Source: Cytobacillus oceanisediminis 2691 (GTDB lineage Bacteria; Bacillota; Bacilli; Bacillales; Cytobacillaceae). From it: a stretch of DNA of 64,000 nucleotides. Where the stretch lies: assembly GCF_000294775.2 (NCBI RefSeq), contig NZ_CP015506.1:967501-1031500 (forward strand), in the 5' to 3' direction. Within the stretch, counting starts at the first letter, position 1, and each line of letters begins with the position of its first letter. Under the pieces are notes generated by a model, which was given only the letters and a program-made list of their open reading frames with translations, did not search any database and had not been told where the DNA came from. Positions 36,201 to 44,907 of this stretch are shown here, piece after piece. The translations under genes and the position numbers were made by a program.

Positions 36201-36792
36201 TGCTGATGTCGCTCCGATTTTAAATGAAGTCATCGGTCATTCTTCAACAGGTATTACGAGAGAGGTAAATGCTGATGGAGAATCTCCGATGGGCAACCTG
36301 ATTGCAGATTCCATGATTGCGCAGACCAATACCGATTTTGCCTTCATGAACTCAGGCGGCGTCCGTGCAGGCATTGATGCTGGAGATATTACGTGGAAAG
36401 AAGCTTTTACGGTACAGCCTTTCGGAAATGACCTTGTGACATTGACATTGACCGGTGCCCAGATAAAAGAACTTTTTGAACAGCAATGGGGTTCAAAAGA
36501 GAGAATCATGCATGTTTCCGGCTTAAAGGTAACGTATGATTCTTCGAGAGCTGCCGGAGACCGGATCGTATCTTTAGTAAAGACAGATGGAACGCCAATC
36601 GCTGCTGAACAGGAATATTCTGTGACGGTAAACAACTATATGGCTGATGGCGGAGACGGCTACAGCGCTCTTTTAAACGGTAAAAACCGCACAGTGGATA
36701 TTGTCGACCTTGATGCTTTAATCAGCTACATCAAAGAACAGAAAGAAGTAAACCCAGCGGTTGAAGGAAGGATTACAAAATTGAATAAATAA
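33274..36792 (+). CDS. Secreted two-module nucleotide phosphoesterase (YfkN-like)
   Basis: Extracellular protein of about 1172 residues with two tandem metallophosphoesterase plus 5'-nucleotidase-C modules. Module 1 has TTDIHTHLYNYDYY, DNGDLIQG, GNHEFNYG and GHNHKNF, as in 2',3'-cyclic-nucleotide phosphodiesterases. Module 2 has GINDFHGQLD, HAGDAIGAS, GNHEFDEG, GGHNHQYT and NSGGVRAGIDAGDIT, as in 5'-nucleotidases. The start is taken at TTG 33274 (after GAGGAG), giving a Lys-rich signal peptide that ends near SVMA. B. subtilis YfkN is similar but wall-sorted; here no LPxTG-like tail is visible, so release into the medium is expected. Role: scavenging nucleotides and phosphate. Confidence 0.92.
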   Translation: MKKPMRKLGKTILATTMALSVLAAPISYDSVMAAKPDHAGKPELKFSHEVSLRILGTTDIHTHLYNYDYYKDAETIEFGLAKTATLIKQARKEAKNTLLFDNGDLIQGNPLGDYKAKVDQLEDGEMHPVFKAMELLDYDAATVGNHEFNYGLEYLDEVLDDAPFPYVNANVYKDDDDNNPENDKNYFKPYKIIKKKVVDEKGRKQVIKVGVIGAVTPQITQWDKANLDGKIITKDIVKSVEANIPKMKEEGADIIIALAHSGMGDAAYAEMEENAAYDLTKVEGIDAVISGHNHKNFPGDFTDLPEVDAEKGTVNGVPFIMPGSWGNQLGVMDLTIAKVKGKWEVKDSQSSLRSIFRSYKNESGATVKESLADADPAILKAVKEEHEGTVNYVRQPVGETKADIHSYFALVKDDPSIQIVTNAQKWYIEKQLKGTPDENTPVLSAGAPFKAGGRNGASYYTYIPEGTIAIKNVADLYLYPNTVATVKIKGADVKEWLEMSAGQFNQIKDNEAGEQSLINNDFPTYNYDVIDGVTYEIDVTEPAKYDKDGKQVNADANRIKNLQYNGAPIDPDQEFIVVTNNYRASGTFPGVRNNTAVELYPDENRQAIIDYIREEQTIDPSADANWSFAPVAGGVNVTFESSPDAKDAIAEGSGIGYAGEAANGFAKYSLQFPEPKPFEVQLLGINDFHGQLDTFNSGLNAGGIEYLAAHLKQREAENPNTIMLHAGDAIGASSPVSALLQDEPTIKMLNEIGFDIGTVGNHEFDEGVDEMRRLINGGAHPKTVEKYGEFEGANFPYVAANVVDETTKEPILDPYVIKEVNGVPVGFIGIAYSDTPGIVTPSGTAGVEFTDEAEAINKYTAELKEQGVKSIVVITHNPVKSDIDGSNPQEELADIANAVDDEVDVMFGGHNHQYTNTVVDGKLLVQSYSYGTAFSDVDLTIDPVTKDIVAKKAEIVSATRDVEPVAEIKQMLDAYIADVAPILNEVIGHSSTGITREVNADGESPMGNLIADSMIAQTNTDFAFMNSGGVRAGIDAGDITWKEAFTVQPFGNDLVTLTLTGAQIKELFEQQWGSKERIMHVSGLKVTYDSSRAAGDRIVSLVKTDGTPIAAEQEYSVTVNNYMADGGDGYSALLNGKNRTVDIVDLDALISYIKEQKEVNPAVEGRITKLNK

Positions 36793-36798
36793 TAGGAA

Positions 36799-36830
36799 GG
36801 GAGCATCAGAGCAGTCTGATGCTCCCTTTT
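36799..36830 (+). terminator. Intrinsic terminator
   Basis: Perfect 12-bp GGGAGCATCAGA / TCTGATGCTCCC hairpin followed by TTTT. Confidence 0.92.
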
Positions 36831-37025
36831 CTATATGTCCTCAAAATAGGTGAAAGTACCTATTTTTTCTCGTTTCAGCGAATGAATTAATTACAATTAC
36901 CCACTCAAATATTATCAAAATATTAAAATAACAGTATTGTTAGACTATTAAAAACTTTATGTTAGTTTGATAGAATTAATCTCGCACTTCGAAAATTCAG
37001 AAAAACTAAATAGGAGGCTATAAGA

Positions 37026-39416
37026 ATGAGTAATAAGAATAAACCTTTTAAGGTTGTATCTTCCATTACAGCCAGCACGATGATGGCAGCTGCACTATTT
37101 GCGGGATCTTTTGCCGGGACAACAGCAGCTCCTTCAAAAGCTTCAGCTGAGGAACTTTCTGCACCGATTGATTTGAACATTGTGAATGAAGAACGCCTGG
37201 GAAAGGCATTAAAAGAAAGAGGATTAGTTAAAAAGGATGCTTCCTCAAAAGAAGTAGAAAAGGCAGTAAAGGATTACATAAATGAAAAACAAGGTGAAAA
37301 GCAGCCTGGAAGTACAAAAAATAGCCATGACCATAAGGATGAGTTTGACAAAAAAACAAAAGATTTCTTAACCAAACAAAAAGACAAGCTGTCAAAGCAG
37401 CTGAATAAAGGCCATAAAAACTATAAAAAGGGCAAACCGGACGGCTATGTAAAAGTAGATCCGGCCAAAGAAGCAAACTACAATGGCGGTGTCAGAACAG
37501 ACAAAGTGCTTGTGCTATTAACTGAATTTGAAGATTTCAAGCATAACAATGTAATACAGGAAGAGGGCTATATGTATGCTGATGATTTCAGCAAAGAGCA
37601 CTATGAAAAACTAATGTTTGGCGATACTGAATTTGAATTATTTAATGGAGATAAAGTAAAAACATTTAAGCAGTTCTATGAAGAACAGTCCGGAGGCAGC
37701 TATACGGTTGACGGCACTGTTTCTGAATGGCTGACGGTCCCTGGAAATGCGAGTGATTATGGTGATGATAGCCCTAACGGAGGCCATGACAATCTATCTC
37801 CTCTTGGGCCACGGGACTTAGTAAAAGAGGCTTTAAAAGCAGCTGCAGACGCTGGAATGGATCTTTCTGCATACGATGAATTTGATCTATATGATTTAGA
37901 TGGAGATGGTAACTTTAATGAGCCTGATGGATTAGTTGACCATCTCATGATTATCCACGCTGGTACAGGGCAGGAAGCTGGCGGAGGTGCGCTCGGTGAT
38001 GATGCCATCTGGTCTCACCGCTGGACGCTTGACGGAGTATTTGCAGTTCCGAATACAACTGCCAAGGTAGATTATTGGGGCGGAAAAATGGGCGCATTTG
38101 ATTATACGATTCAGCCTGAAGACGGAGCTGTCGGGGTGTTTGCACATGAGTTCGGACATGATTTGGGATTGCCGGATGAGTATGATACACAATACACCGG
38201 TCAAGGTGAGCCGGTTGCTTCCTGGTCCATCATGAGCGGCGGCAGCTGGAACGGAAAAATTGCAGGTACTGAGCCTACAAGCTTCTCGCCACAAAACAAA
38301 GAATTCTTTCAAAAAGGCATGGGCGGAAACTGGGCCAATATTATGGAAATAAATTATGAAGATATTGATAAAAAAGGCTTGGCAACTGTTATTGACCAAA
38401 GTGTAACCAAATCTAAAAACCCGGGAATTGTAAAAGTAAATCTTCCTGAAAAAGAAGTGAAGGGAATTGCACCTGCGTTCGGTGAGAAATATTACTACAG
38501 CACAAAAGGCGATGACCTTCATACCACTTTGACGACACCTGAATTTGACTTAACAAATGCTGAAACAGCTGCCTTCAATGCGAAAGTTTATTATGATATT
38601 GAGTTTGATTATGATTATCTAACGGTTACTGCAAAAGCAGCCGATGGGACAGAAGCTGAGCTCGATGTAATTGGTGATGATGATACAGATGGCGATGCCC
38701 GTGCTGAATCTTCAAAAGGACAATGGGCAGATAAGACATATGACTTAAGCGAATTTGCCGGTAAAAAAGTTAGCCTGACATTCGAATATGTAACAGATGG
38801 CGGACTGGCATTAGATGGATTTGCTATTGATAATATTTCCGTAACGGCTGATGAGGAAGTTATTTTTACCGATGATGCTGAAGGCGAATCTCAGATGACT
38901 CTTGACGGATTCATTGTTTCCAACGGAATCAGCTATGCGAAGAACCATTATTATCTGGAGTGGAGAAACTACTCAGGCTCTGATACGGCACTTGCCCAAT
39001 CAAGAGGAGTAAAATATAACACTGGTTTAGTTGTTTGGTATGCAGATGACAGCCACACAGATAACTGGGTTGGCGTTCATCCTGGAGAAGGTTTCCTTGG
39101 AGTGGTGGATTCACATCCGGAAGCCATTACCGGTCTGCTAGATGGAAAAGAAACGGTATCTCAAAGCACAAGATATCAGATTGCAGATGCTGCGTTTTCC
39201 TTGGACAAAACACCAGCATGGGAAGTAAGCTCGCCAACCCGAGGTGATTATGACTACCCAGGTTTAAAGGGAATATCTGTTTTTGATGATTCTAAAACAT
39301 ACATCAACAGCCTCATTCCTGATGCTGGACGAATTGTTCCGGAACATGGCCTGAAATTCCAAGTGGTCGGTGAAGCAAAGGACAACTCTGCCGGAGCAGT
39401 ATGGATTCACAAATAA
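37026..39416 (+). CDS. inhA: Immune inhibitor A, M6 zinc metalloprotease
   Basis: Secreted protease of 796 residues, full family length. A signal peptide ends near SKASA (about residue 41). A charged pro-region rich in Lys (residues 45-150) follows. The catalytic domain has [14 protein letters not shown] with HEFGH at residues 374-378, then the Met-turn [10 protein letters not shown]. The C-terminal part holds a MAM-like beta-sandwich and the conserved [15 protein letters not shown] and [15 protein letters not shown]. Asp-rich [13 protein letters not shown] (about residue 290) may bind calcium. InhA proteases of B. cereus relatives degrade antimicrobial and matrix proteins. AGGAGG precedes the ATG. 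Confidence 0.95.
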   Translation: MSNKNKPFKVVSSITASTMMAAALFAGSFAGTTAAPSKASAEELSAPIDLNIVNEERLGKALKERGLVKKDASSKEVEKAVKDYINEKQGEKQPGSTKNSHDHKDEFDKKTKDFLTKQKDKLSKQLNKGHKNYKKGKPDGYVKVDPAKEANYNGGVRTDKVLVLLTEFEDFKHNNVIQEEGYMYADDFSKEHYEKLMFGDTEFELFNGDKVKTFKQFYEEQSGGSYTVDGTVSEWLTVPGNASDYGDDSPNGGHDNLSPLGPRDLVKEALKAAADAGMDLSAYDEFDLYDLDGDGNFNEPDGLVDHLMIIHAGTGQEAGGGALGDDAIWSHRWTLDGVFAVPNTTAKVDYWGGKMGAFDYTIQPEDGAVGVFAHEFGHDLGLPDEYDTQYTGQGEPVASWSIMSGGSWNGKIAGTEPTSFSPQNKEFFQKGMGGNWANIMEINYEDIDKKGLATVIDQSVTKSKNPGIVKVNLPEKEVKGIAPAFGEKYYYSTKGDDLHTTLTTPEFDLTNAETAAFNAKVYYDIEFDYDYLTVTAKAADGTEAELDVIGDDDTDGDARAESSKGQWADKTYDLSEFAGKKVSLTFEYVTDGGLALDGFAIDNISVTADEEVIFTDDAEGESQMTLDGFIVSNGISYAKNHYYLEWRNYSGSDTALAQSRGVKYNTGLVVWYADDSHTDNWVGVHPGEGFLGVVDSHPEAITGLLDGKETVSQSTRYQIADAAFSLDKTPAWEVSSPTRGDYDYPGLKGISVFDDSKTYINSLIPDAGRIVPEHGLKFQVVGEAKDNSAGAVWIHK

Positions 39417-39424
39417 GATTTAAA

Positions 39425-39456
39425 GGTGCGAGCCAGAAATGGCTTCGCGCCTTTTT
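39425..39456 (+). terminator. Intrinsic terminator of inhA
   Basis: GGTGCGAGCC-AGAAAT-GGCTTCGCGCC with one bulge, followed by TTTTT. Confidence 0.75.
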
Positions 39457-39488
39457 CTGTTAAGGGTGGACAACTTCCTGCCTATAAG

Positions 39489-39516
39489 CTAGTATCATTA
39501 CCGATACTAGTTTTTT
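39489..39516 (+). terminator. Second terminator-like hairpin before the helicase gene
   Basis: Perfect CTAGTATC-ATTACC-GATACTAG followed by six T residues, 33 bases after the inhA terminator and 66 bases before the helicase ATG. It may back up the first terminator or act as an attenuator of the helicase gene. Confidence 0.65.
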
Positions 39517-39581
39517 CCGATTTTCGGCTATACTAAAAATAATTATTTGATTACACGTAATAAAGTTAAAAGGAGTAACAT

Positions 39582-40706
39582 ATGACACAATCTTTTATTG
39601 AAGATATGAAGCCATTTATCCAGAAGGCATGGGAAAAGTCTGCATTTGCACAGCCGACGACCGTTCAGGCAGAGGCGGTTCCGCTGGCTTTGGAAGGCAG
39701 GGATATTATTGCCGAGTCCCCGACTGGAACAGGCAAAACACTTGCTTACCTGCTGCCGGTCCTTGAAAATATTGACCCGGATAAACAGGCGGTTCAGGCC
39801 GTCATTTTAGCCTCTTCACAGGAGCTTGTGATGCAGATATTAAGCGAGATCCAAAAATGGGCAGAAGGCAGCGGGATTAAAGCCGCTTCTTTTATTGGCG
39901 GAGCCAACGTAAAAAGGCAGCTTGAAAAATTGAAGAAGCATCCGCATATTGCTTTGGGAACGCCAGGCCGGGTGCTTGAGCTGATTAAACAGAAAAAGCT
40001 GAAAATGCATGAAGTGAAAACAGTTGTTCTCGATGAAGGAGACCAGCTTCTTGTTCCAGAACATGCTCAGACTGTCCAAAATATTGTTAAGTCTACGCTT
40101 AAAGAACGCCAGGTCCTGCTATTCTCAGCCACACTGCCTCCGGTTGTTGAACAGCTTGCGAAAGAGCTGACAGCTGATGCTGAAGTGATTCGTGTTGAGA
40201 AGGATGAAACCATTCAGGCTGCAGGTGTGGACCATATTTATTTTGTGGCAGAAGCAAGGGATAAAATTAAGATGCTCGAAAAAATCTCAAGGCTTGAGGA
40301 CATTAAAGCACTGGTATTCGTTAAGGATATTGGCAACCTGACCGTCATGGCAGAAAAGCTTGATTTTAAAAACATCTCTTCAAGCACTTTGCACAGCGAT
40401 CTGAGCAAATTCGACAGACAGAAAGCAATCAAAAACTTCCGCACAGGCAAAACCAATATGCTGATTGCTACAGATGTTGCGGCAAGAGGGCTGGACATCA
40501 AAGGAGTCACCCATGTGGTGCATTTCGACTTCCCGAAAGATATGAATCAATATGTCCATCGCTCGGGAAGAACAGGAAGATTCGGTGCAAGCGGAACCGT
40601 TATCTCTCTGGTTACTGAAAGAGAAGAGCGCGAACTCAAGAAAATGGCAAAAGAACTAGGCCACACTGCAGAAAAGAAAGTAATGCGAGGCGGCCATATC
40701 GTATAA
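39582..40706 (+). CDS. DEAD-box RNA helicase, YfmL type
   Basis: ATP-dependent RNA helicase of 374 residues, close in length to B. subtilis YfmL, which acts in ribosome biogenesis. The core motifs are present: Q-motif region AFAQPTTVQAEAVP, motif I ESPTGTGKT (residues 45-53), motif III SAT, TDVAARGLDIKGV, and motif VI HRSGRTGR. Motif II reads DEGD (residues 151-154) in place of DEAD, a substitution at the third position only. There is no C-terminal RNA-binding extension. AAAGGAG precedes the ATG. Confidence 0.9.
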   Translation: MTQSFIEDMKPFIQKAWEKSAFAQPTTVQAEAVPLALEGRDIIAESPTGTGKTLAYLLPVLENIDPDKQAVQAVILASSQELVMQILSEIQKWAEGSGIKAASFIGGANVKRQLEKLKKHPHIALGTPGRVLELIKQKKLKMHEVKTVVLDEGDQLLVPEHAQTVQNIVKSTLKERQVLLFSATLPPVVEQLAKELTADAEVIRVEKDETIQAAGVDHIYFVAEARDKIKMLEKISRLEDIKALVFVKDIGNLTVMAEKLDFKNISSSTLHSDLSKFDRQKAIKNFRTGKTNMLIATDVAARGLDIKGVTHVVHFDFPKDMNQYVHRSGRTGRFGASGTVISLVTEREERELKKMAKELGHTAEKKVMRGGHIV

Positions 40707-40716
40707 AGATCAAACA

Positions 40717-40751
40717 GCCAGGCACCTATATCAGTTGGTGCCTGGCATTTT
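40717..40751 (+). terminator. Intrinsic terminator
   Basis: GCCAGGCACC / GGTGCCTGGC perfect 10-bp stem followed by ATTTTT. Confidence 0.88.
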
Positions 40752-40834
40752 TCTTATATAAAGGAATTTCCCCTTTTCTAAGCGAATTAGTAAGTGGAGC
40801 TTTATTTAACTAAAGAATAAGGGGAAATCAAATA

Positions 40835-42310
40835 ATGGAGAATCCAAGGCTAAAGAGCTTTCATGATGAAGATCTGCTTGAAGCGACGATAGATGAATTG
40901 CAGGAAAAATTGCAGAATGGGGAAATTACCTCCAAAGACCTTGTAATGATGTACATGAACCGGATTGGACAGCTGGATGAAAACATTCATTCTGTGTTAG
41001 AACTCAATCCGGATGCATTGCATATTGCAGCTGCTCTAGATGCGGAAAGAGAAGAACAGGGGCCGCGCAGCCCTCTTCACGGCATTCCCATATTGTTAAA
41101 GGATAATATCGATACAGGGGACAAAATGCAGACAACTGCAGGTTCACTCGCCTTGAAGAATCATTGTGCACAGAAGGATTCGTTTGTGGCCTCTCAATTA
41201 AGGCAAGCGGGAGCCGTCATTTTAGGAAAAACCAATATGACAGAATGGGCCAATTTTATGACGGAAGGGATGCCAAGCGGATACAGCTCACGAGGCGGAC
41301 AGACGCTGAATCCATATGGACCGGGTAAATTTGATGTGGGTGGCTCCAGTGCAGGATCGGGTGCAGCCATCGCCGCTAATTTTGCGGCCGCAGCCATCGG
41401 AACGGAGACATCAGGTTCCATTTTAAGTCCTGCCAGTCAGAATTCTCTCGTTGGAATTAAGCCGACAGTCGGACTTGTCAGCCGAACCGGCATTATTCCA
41501 ATTGCCCATAGCCAGGATACTGCCGGTCCTATGGCGAGAACGGTTAAGGATGCCGCTTTATTATTAAACGTACTTGCAGTACCTGACGAAAATGATCCGA
41601 TTACCATGACAAATAAAGATCTGCGGGGCAAGGATTTTACCGTTTTCCTTGATGAAGCCGGATTAGAAGGTACACGAATCGGCATTGCCCGGGAGACTTA
41701 TTTTGACTACCTAAGTTCTGAAAAGCTCTCAGTCATGAATAAGGCAGTAAACGATTTAAAGGAGCTGGGTGCAGAGGTGGTAGACGAGGTGGTGATCCCA
41801 TCCACTAAAGAGGAGTGGAGCCGAGATGTCCTGACATATGAATTTAAGGCAGATTTGAATGCTTACCTGCGAACGGTCGCACCGCACCTTAATATTCGCA
41901 CCCTGTCCGATGTCATTCATTTTAATGAAAATAATAGCGAAAAGTGCTTAAAATACGGCCAATCCATCCTGATTGAGGCAGAGGAGACAAGCGGAAATCT
42001 GACGGAAATGGCCTATATATCTGCACTTGAGAAAGATATTTATTTTTCAAGAGAGAAGGGCATTGATTACGTGATGAAAGAGCATCACCTCGATGCCATC
42101 GTGTTTCCGAATAATTATGGAGCAGGCATCCCTGCAAAAGCGGGATATCCATCCATCACAGTACCGGCCGGCTATACGCCTGAAGGTGAGCCTGTGGGCA
42201 TTACATTTACAGGACTTGCCTACAGTGAGCCGCTCCTTATTAAGCTTGCTTATGCCTTTGAGCATGCCACCAGGCATAGGAAAGCTCCAGAACTTGGAGT
42301 GCTGGCATAG
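40835..42310 (+). CDS. Amidase signature family protein
   Basis: Amide hydrolase of 491 residues. The Ser-cisSer-Lys catalytic set is visible: Lys89 in [11 protein letters not shown], the GGSSAGSG block at about residues 169-176, and the nucleophile Ser in GTETSGSIL about 24 residues later. The N-terminal [20 protein letters not shown] is the usual helix of peptide-amidase-like members. It is not GatA: it has no gatC/gatB neighbours and has a longer substrate region. No signal peptide is visible. The ribosome site AAGGGGA is followed by a 12-base gap. Confidence 0.88.
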   Translation: MENPRLKSFHDEDLLEATIDELQEKLQNGEITSKDLVMMYMNRIGQLDENIHSVLELNPDALHIAAALDAEREEQGPRSPLHGIPILLKDNIDTGDKMQTTAGSLALKNHCAQKDSFVASQLRQAGAVILGKTNMTEWANFMTEGMPSGYSSRGGQTLNPYGPGKFDVGGSSAGSGAAIAANFAAAAIGTETSGSILSPASQNSLVGIKPTVGLVSRTGIIPIAHSQDTAGPMARTVKDAALLLNVLAVPDENDPITMTNKDLRGKDFTVFLDEAGLEGTRIGIARETYFDYLSSEKLSVMNKAVNDLKELGAEVVDEVVIPSTKEEWSRDVLTYEFKADLNAYLRTVAPHLNIRTLSDVIHFNENNSEKCLKYGQSILIEAEETSGNLTEMAYISALEKDIYFSREKGIDYVMKEHHLDAIVFPNNYGAGIPAKAGYPSITVPAGYTPEGEPVGITFTGLAYSEPLLIKLAYAFEHATRHRKAPELGVLA

Positions 42311-42372
42311 AATAACTGCCGGTTAATTGACTCATACTACTTCTGAAAAACAAAAAAGGAGCAGATGAGAAT

Positions 42373-42507
42373 ATGGGCAGAACTAAACGCGGAAACGGCA
42401 ATGCACAGCGCAATAACAATAAACACAGACCGCAGCGCACAAGCGAAGAGCTTGTTGAATTCACAACGGGAAGCAAAGAAAAGAAAGAAAACAACGTGCA
42501 GGACTGA
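42373..42507 (+). CDS. Small hydrophilic 44-aa protein
   Basis: Reading frame of 44 codons beginning MGRTKRGNGNAQRNNN, strongly basic and Asn/Gln/Lys-rich with no hydrophobic segment, ending in KEKKENNVQD. The composition resembles minor small acid-soluble spore proteins, but I cannot assign it to one. A ribosome site AAAGGAG lies 14 bases upstream, which is long; the alternative ATG at 42365 in another frame sits too close to it and gives a composition-poor product. A terminator follows at once, supporting a real short gene. Confidence 0.55.
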   Translation: MGRTKRGNGNAQRNNNKHRPQRTSEELVEFTTGSKEKKENNVQD

Positions 42508-42512
42508 TGAGC

Positions 42513-42543
42513 AAATCCTCCTTTATAGAAGGAGGATTTTTTG
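42513..42543 (+). terminator. Intrinsic terminator after the 44-aa ORF
   Basis: AAATCCTCCTT-TATAG-AAGGAGGATTT followed by T3. Confidence 0.85.
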
Positions 42544-42556
42544 TTAGGCGTGAAAA

Positions 42557-42780
42557 AGGCTATCTGAAAATAAAAATGAGTTATACGGCAATAAAAGGGT
42601 TTATCCGAAAATAAAAAAGAGCTATCTGCAAGTAAAACCCAGCTATCCGAAAGTAAAAGCAGTCACAATCTCTCAGGCAGCCAGATTTATATAGTAAAAG
42701 TGCTTCCGCACATAAAAATAAGCTATCCGCACATAAAAGTGGGGTATCTGCACAGAAAAGTGCTTATCCGCTCATAAATC
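42557..42780. repeat. Degenerate tandem repeat array, ~20.5-nt period, about ten units
   Basis: Units approximate GCTATCCGCACATAAAAG. The TAAAA-like cores start at 42571, 42592, 42612, 42633, 42654, 42695, 42713, 42733, 42754 and 42774, so the step is 20 or 21 bases with one degenerate unit near 42675. The first five units read CTGAAAATAAAA or CCGAAAGTAAAA; the last four read CCGCACATAAAA, so there are two subtypes. No ORF with a ribosome site runs through it on either strand. It fills the gap between the 44-aa gene and the terminator of the Rieske gene. Confidence 0.8.
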
Positions 42781-42837
42781 GGTACTATCTCCAAAACAAG
42801 CAAGTGAATCCTCGCAAAAATGCTGATAAATCCATAG

Positions 42838-42872
42838 AAAAAGACAGTTTCCTCGGGAGAACTGTCTTTTTT
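42838..42872 (-). terminator. Intrinsic terminator of the FAD/Rieske gene
   Basis: AAAAAGACAGTT / AACTGTCTTTTTT inverted repeat immediately beyond the stop codon, read on the minus strand; it would work in both directions. Confidence 0.85.
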
Positions 42873-42879
42873 CTTCAAG

Positions 42880-44406
42880 TTATTCTTCAACCTTTTTCAG
42901 AGGCTTGGCTGCCGGACCTTCAACGACTGTTCCGTCATAGGAGAAGCGGGAGCCGTGGCATGGGCAGTCCCAGGTGCGGTCGCCGTGGTTCCATTCGCAT
43001 TCACATCCCATGTGGGTGCAGGTTGTATCTACAAGATGGAGGCTGCCTTCAGGATCCCTGTAAGCACCAGTACGCTTGCCATTGATCATTACGACTCCGC
43101 CTTCATCATGAGACAGATCTGCCGTTTCTTTAGGCACAAATTCAAGCTTCCCTTTAATCAGCTGTCCAGCTACATCAGTATTGGCTGCAATAAATTTCTT
43201 GATGCTTGGGTCAGCCTGAAATCTGGATGGGGTAAACAGCTCGGCATAAGGGTTGTCCCTTTCCATAATCTGATCTTTTATCAGCATAGCAGCTGCTGTC
43301 CCGTTTGTCATTCCCCATTTCCGGTAGCCTGTTGCGACAAAGATATTCTTCTGTTTGGACGTAATTGGGCCGATATACGGGACTTTATCAAGCGTATATA
43401 AATCCTGGGCAGACCAGCGATAAGGATAATCGGTTATGCCGAGCACCTCTTCCGCAAAGGCTTCAAGGGCTTCGTAATGCTTCATCGTATCTGGTCCATG
43501 ACCCGTCTTGTGGCTGTCGCCGCTCACTAAAATGAGTTTGTCTCCGTTATAGGGTGTGTACCTCAGTGAGCGGGTCGGTGAATCGGCACTATAATACATG
43601 CCTCCAGGAAAATCCTCTTTAGTTTTTACGCCAAGTACATAAGATCTTTCCGGAGATAATCTGGCAAAATAAAAACCTTTCTTATCCGCAAAAGGGAAGT
43701 GGGAAGCTGCAATGACATATTTGCATTTCAGGCGATGGCCTTCTCTGGTCACGACATCAGGCAGGCTGCCATCTTCAATGTCTGCAGCTGTTGTATTTTC
43801 ATAAACAATACCGCCCAAATCCACAAAGTCTTTAAGAAGCTTTTTCAGGTATTTCAGCGGATGAAACTGGGCTTGATCAAACATGGAGAGCACCGCTGTT
43901 GTGTTGATGTTAAAAGGAATGCTCTCTTTCATTCCGCTTGGAATTCCGAGTTTTTCGTATGCTTGCCGCTCTTTTTCAACTTTTCGTGCATACTCTTCTG
44001 AAACAGCATATATGGTTGCTTCTTCGTTGCTGAAATCACAATCAATTTGTTTTTCTGATACAATGTTCCGGACAAATTCTATAGCATCTGTTGAAGCCTG
44101 ATAATAGAGTTTGGTTTTTTCCTCGCCAAAATGACTGATCAATTCATCATAAATTAATCCATGCTGTGCTGTTAATTTTGCTGTCGTATGGCCGGTAGTC
44201 CCGTTTAATATATTGCCGGCTTCAAGAATGGACACTTTAAAGCCTTCTTTGGCAAGAAGGTAACCCGCTGTAATGCCTGTGATGCCGCCGCCTACAATGG
44301 CAATTTCCGTTTGAGCATCTTCTCTGAGCTTATCGAAGGCCGGAAGTTCCTCCTCCCTCCAATAAGGCTCTGGATATTGGGGCGTTTTGTGGTTGGATGT
44401 CGTCAT
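42880..44406 (-). CDS. FAD-dependent oxidoreductase with C-terminal Rieske [2Fe-2S] domain (YhfW-like)
   Basis: Fusion protein of 508 residues, the length of B. subtilis YhfW. The N-terminal DAO-type FAD domain has IAIVGGGITGITAGYLLAK and a mid-region GHTTAKLTAQHG. The C-terminal Rieske domain (about 415-508) has both ligand pairs, Cys-Thr-His in VDTTCTHMGCECEW and Cys-Pro-Cys-His in WDCPCHGSRF. The start at 44406 follows a near-perfect AGGAGG at seven bases; a further in-frame ATG at 44439 has a weaker site. An intramolecular electron path from FAD to the cluster is likely; the substrate is unknown. Confidence 0.9.
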   Translation of the reverse strand: MTTSNHKTPQYPEPYWREEELPAFDKLREDAQTEIAIVGGGITGITAGYLLAKEGFKVSILEAGNILNGTTGHTTAKLTAQHGLIYDELISHFGEEKTKLYYQASTDAIEFVRNIVSEKQIDCDFSNEEATIYAVSEEYARKVEKERQAYEKLGIPSGMKESIPFNINTTAVLSMFDQAQFHPLKYLKKLLKDFVDLGGIVYENTTAADIEDGSLPDVVTREGHRLKCKYVIAASHFPFADKKGFYFARLSPERSYVLGVKTKEDFPGGMYYSADSPTRSLRYTPYNGDKLILVSGDSHKTGHGPDTMKHYEALEAFAEEVLGITDYPYRWSAQDLYTLDKVPYIGPITSKQKNIFVATGYRKWGMTNGTAAAMLIKDQIMERDNPYAELFTPSRFQADPSIKKFIAANTDVAGQLIKGKLEFVPKETADLSHDEGGVVMINGKRTGAYRDPEGSLHLVDTTCTHMGCECEWNHGDRTWDCPCHGSRFSYDGTVVEGPAAKPLKKVEE

Positions 44407-44618
44407 ACCCTGTCCTCCTGTAACGTTATATTCGTTCATAATTTTTCCTGCAAATCCTATTCCTATACAAATTCTCCTTCTATAACCATACCCATTAAAT
44501 TGTTAATTAATCAGGTGGAAGGGTAAAACCGGTTTTTCACTGTTTTTTTCATCATTTCTGGATAAAATGTGCAGGCCGAGAAAAGATATACAGTATCGAA
44601 TGTTAATGGGGTACAGTC

Positions 44619-44852
44619 ATGATTACATTTAGCTATCTGAGCATTTTTCTGCTATTGACTATATTAGCTGCACTTTTTGATATGAAAATATTTGATTATA
44701 CGATATTGGAAGCTTTGAGGAATTTACTGTATACAGAAATTGCCACTGGAAGAATGATCGTTGTTGTTTCTGTACTTATTGGACTGCTTTCAAGTGCAGT
44801 CATTGATTTTCGTCTTTTTAAAGCGAAAAAAAAATCAGGGTCATCCAGGTAA
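44619..44852 (+). CDS. 77-aa two-TM protein upstream of the ger operon, candidate germinant-receptor D subunit
   Basis: Small membrane protein with two hydrophobic helices (about residues 3-24 and 45-65) separated by a short loop and ending in a Lys-rich tail (FKAKKKSGSS). It lies 55 bases upstream of the B-type receptor gene on the same strand. Small proteins with two membrane spans encoded next to GerA-type operons have been described as D subunits that modulate germination. Size, topology and position fit, but I have no sequence match to prove it. The ribosome site (ATGGGG) is weak. Confidence 0.6.
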   Translation: MITFSYLSIFLLLTILAALFDMKIFDYTILEALRNLLYTEIATGRMIVVVSVLIGLLSSAVIDFRLFKAKKKSGSSR

Positions 44853-44907
44853 GGAATCGCTGGGACATGCTAACTGAACGAACATTTTAAAAGGGATTGG
44901 TGATGGA

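Noticed and set aside
37932..38522. 196-codon antisense frame inside inhA
   Set aside because: It covers the zinc-binding region of a well-supported protease on the other strand and shows no protein motif.
42365..42547. 60-codon frame starting MRIWAEL in the same place as the 44-aa small protein
   Set aside because: Its ATG is only three bases from the GGAG site and it runs through the terminator stem at 42513-42543; the frame from 42373 ends before the terminator.
42557..42780. CRISPR array
   Set aside because: Units are degenerate and only 20-21 bases in total, with no conserved repeat and unique spacer structure, and no cas genes are present.
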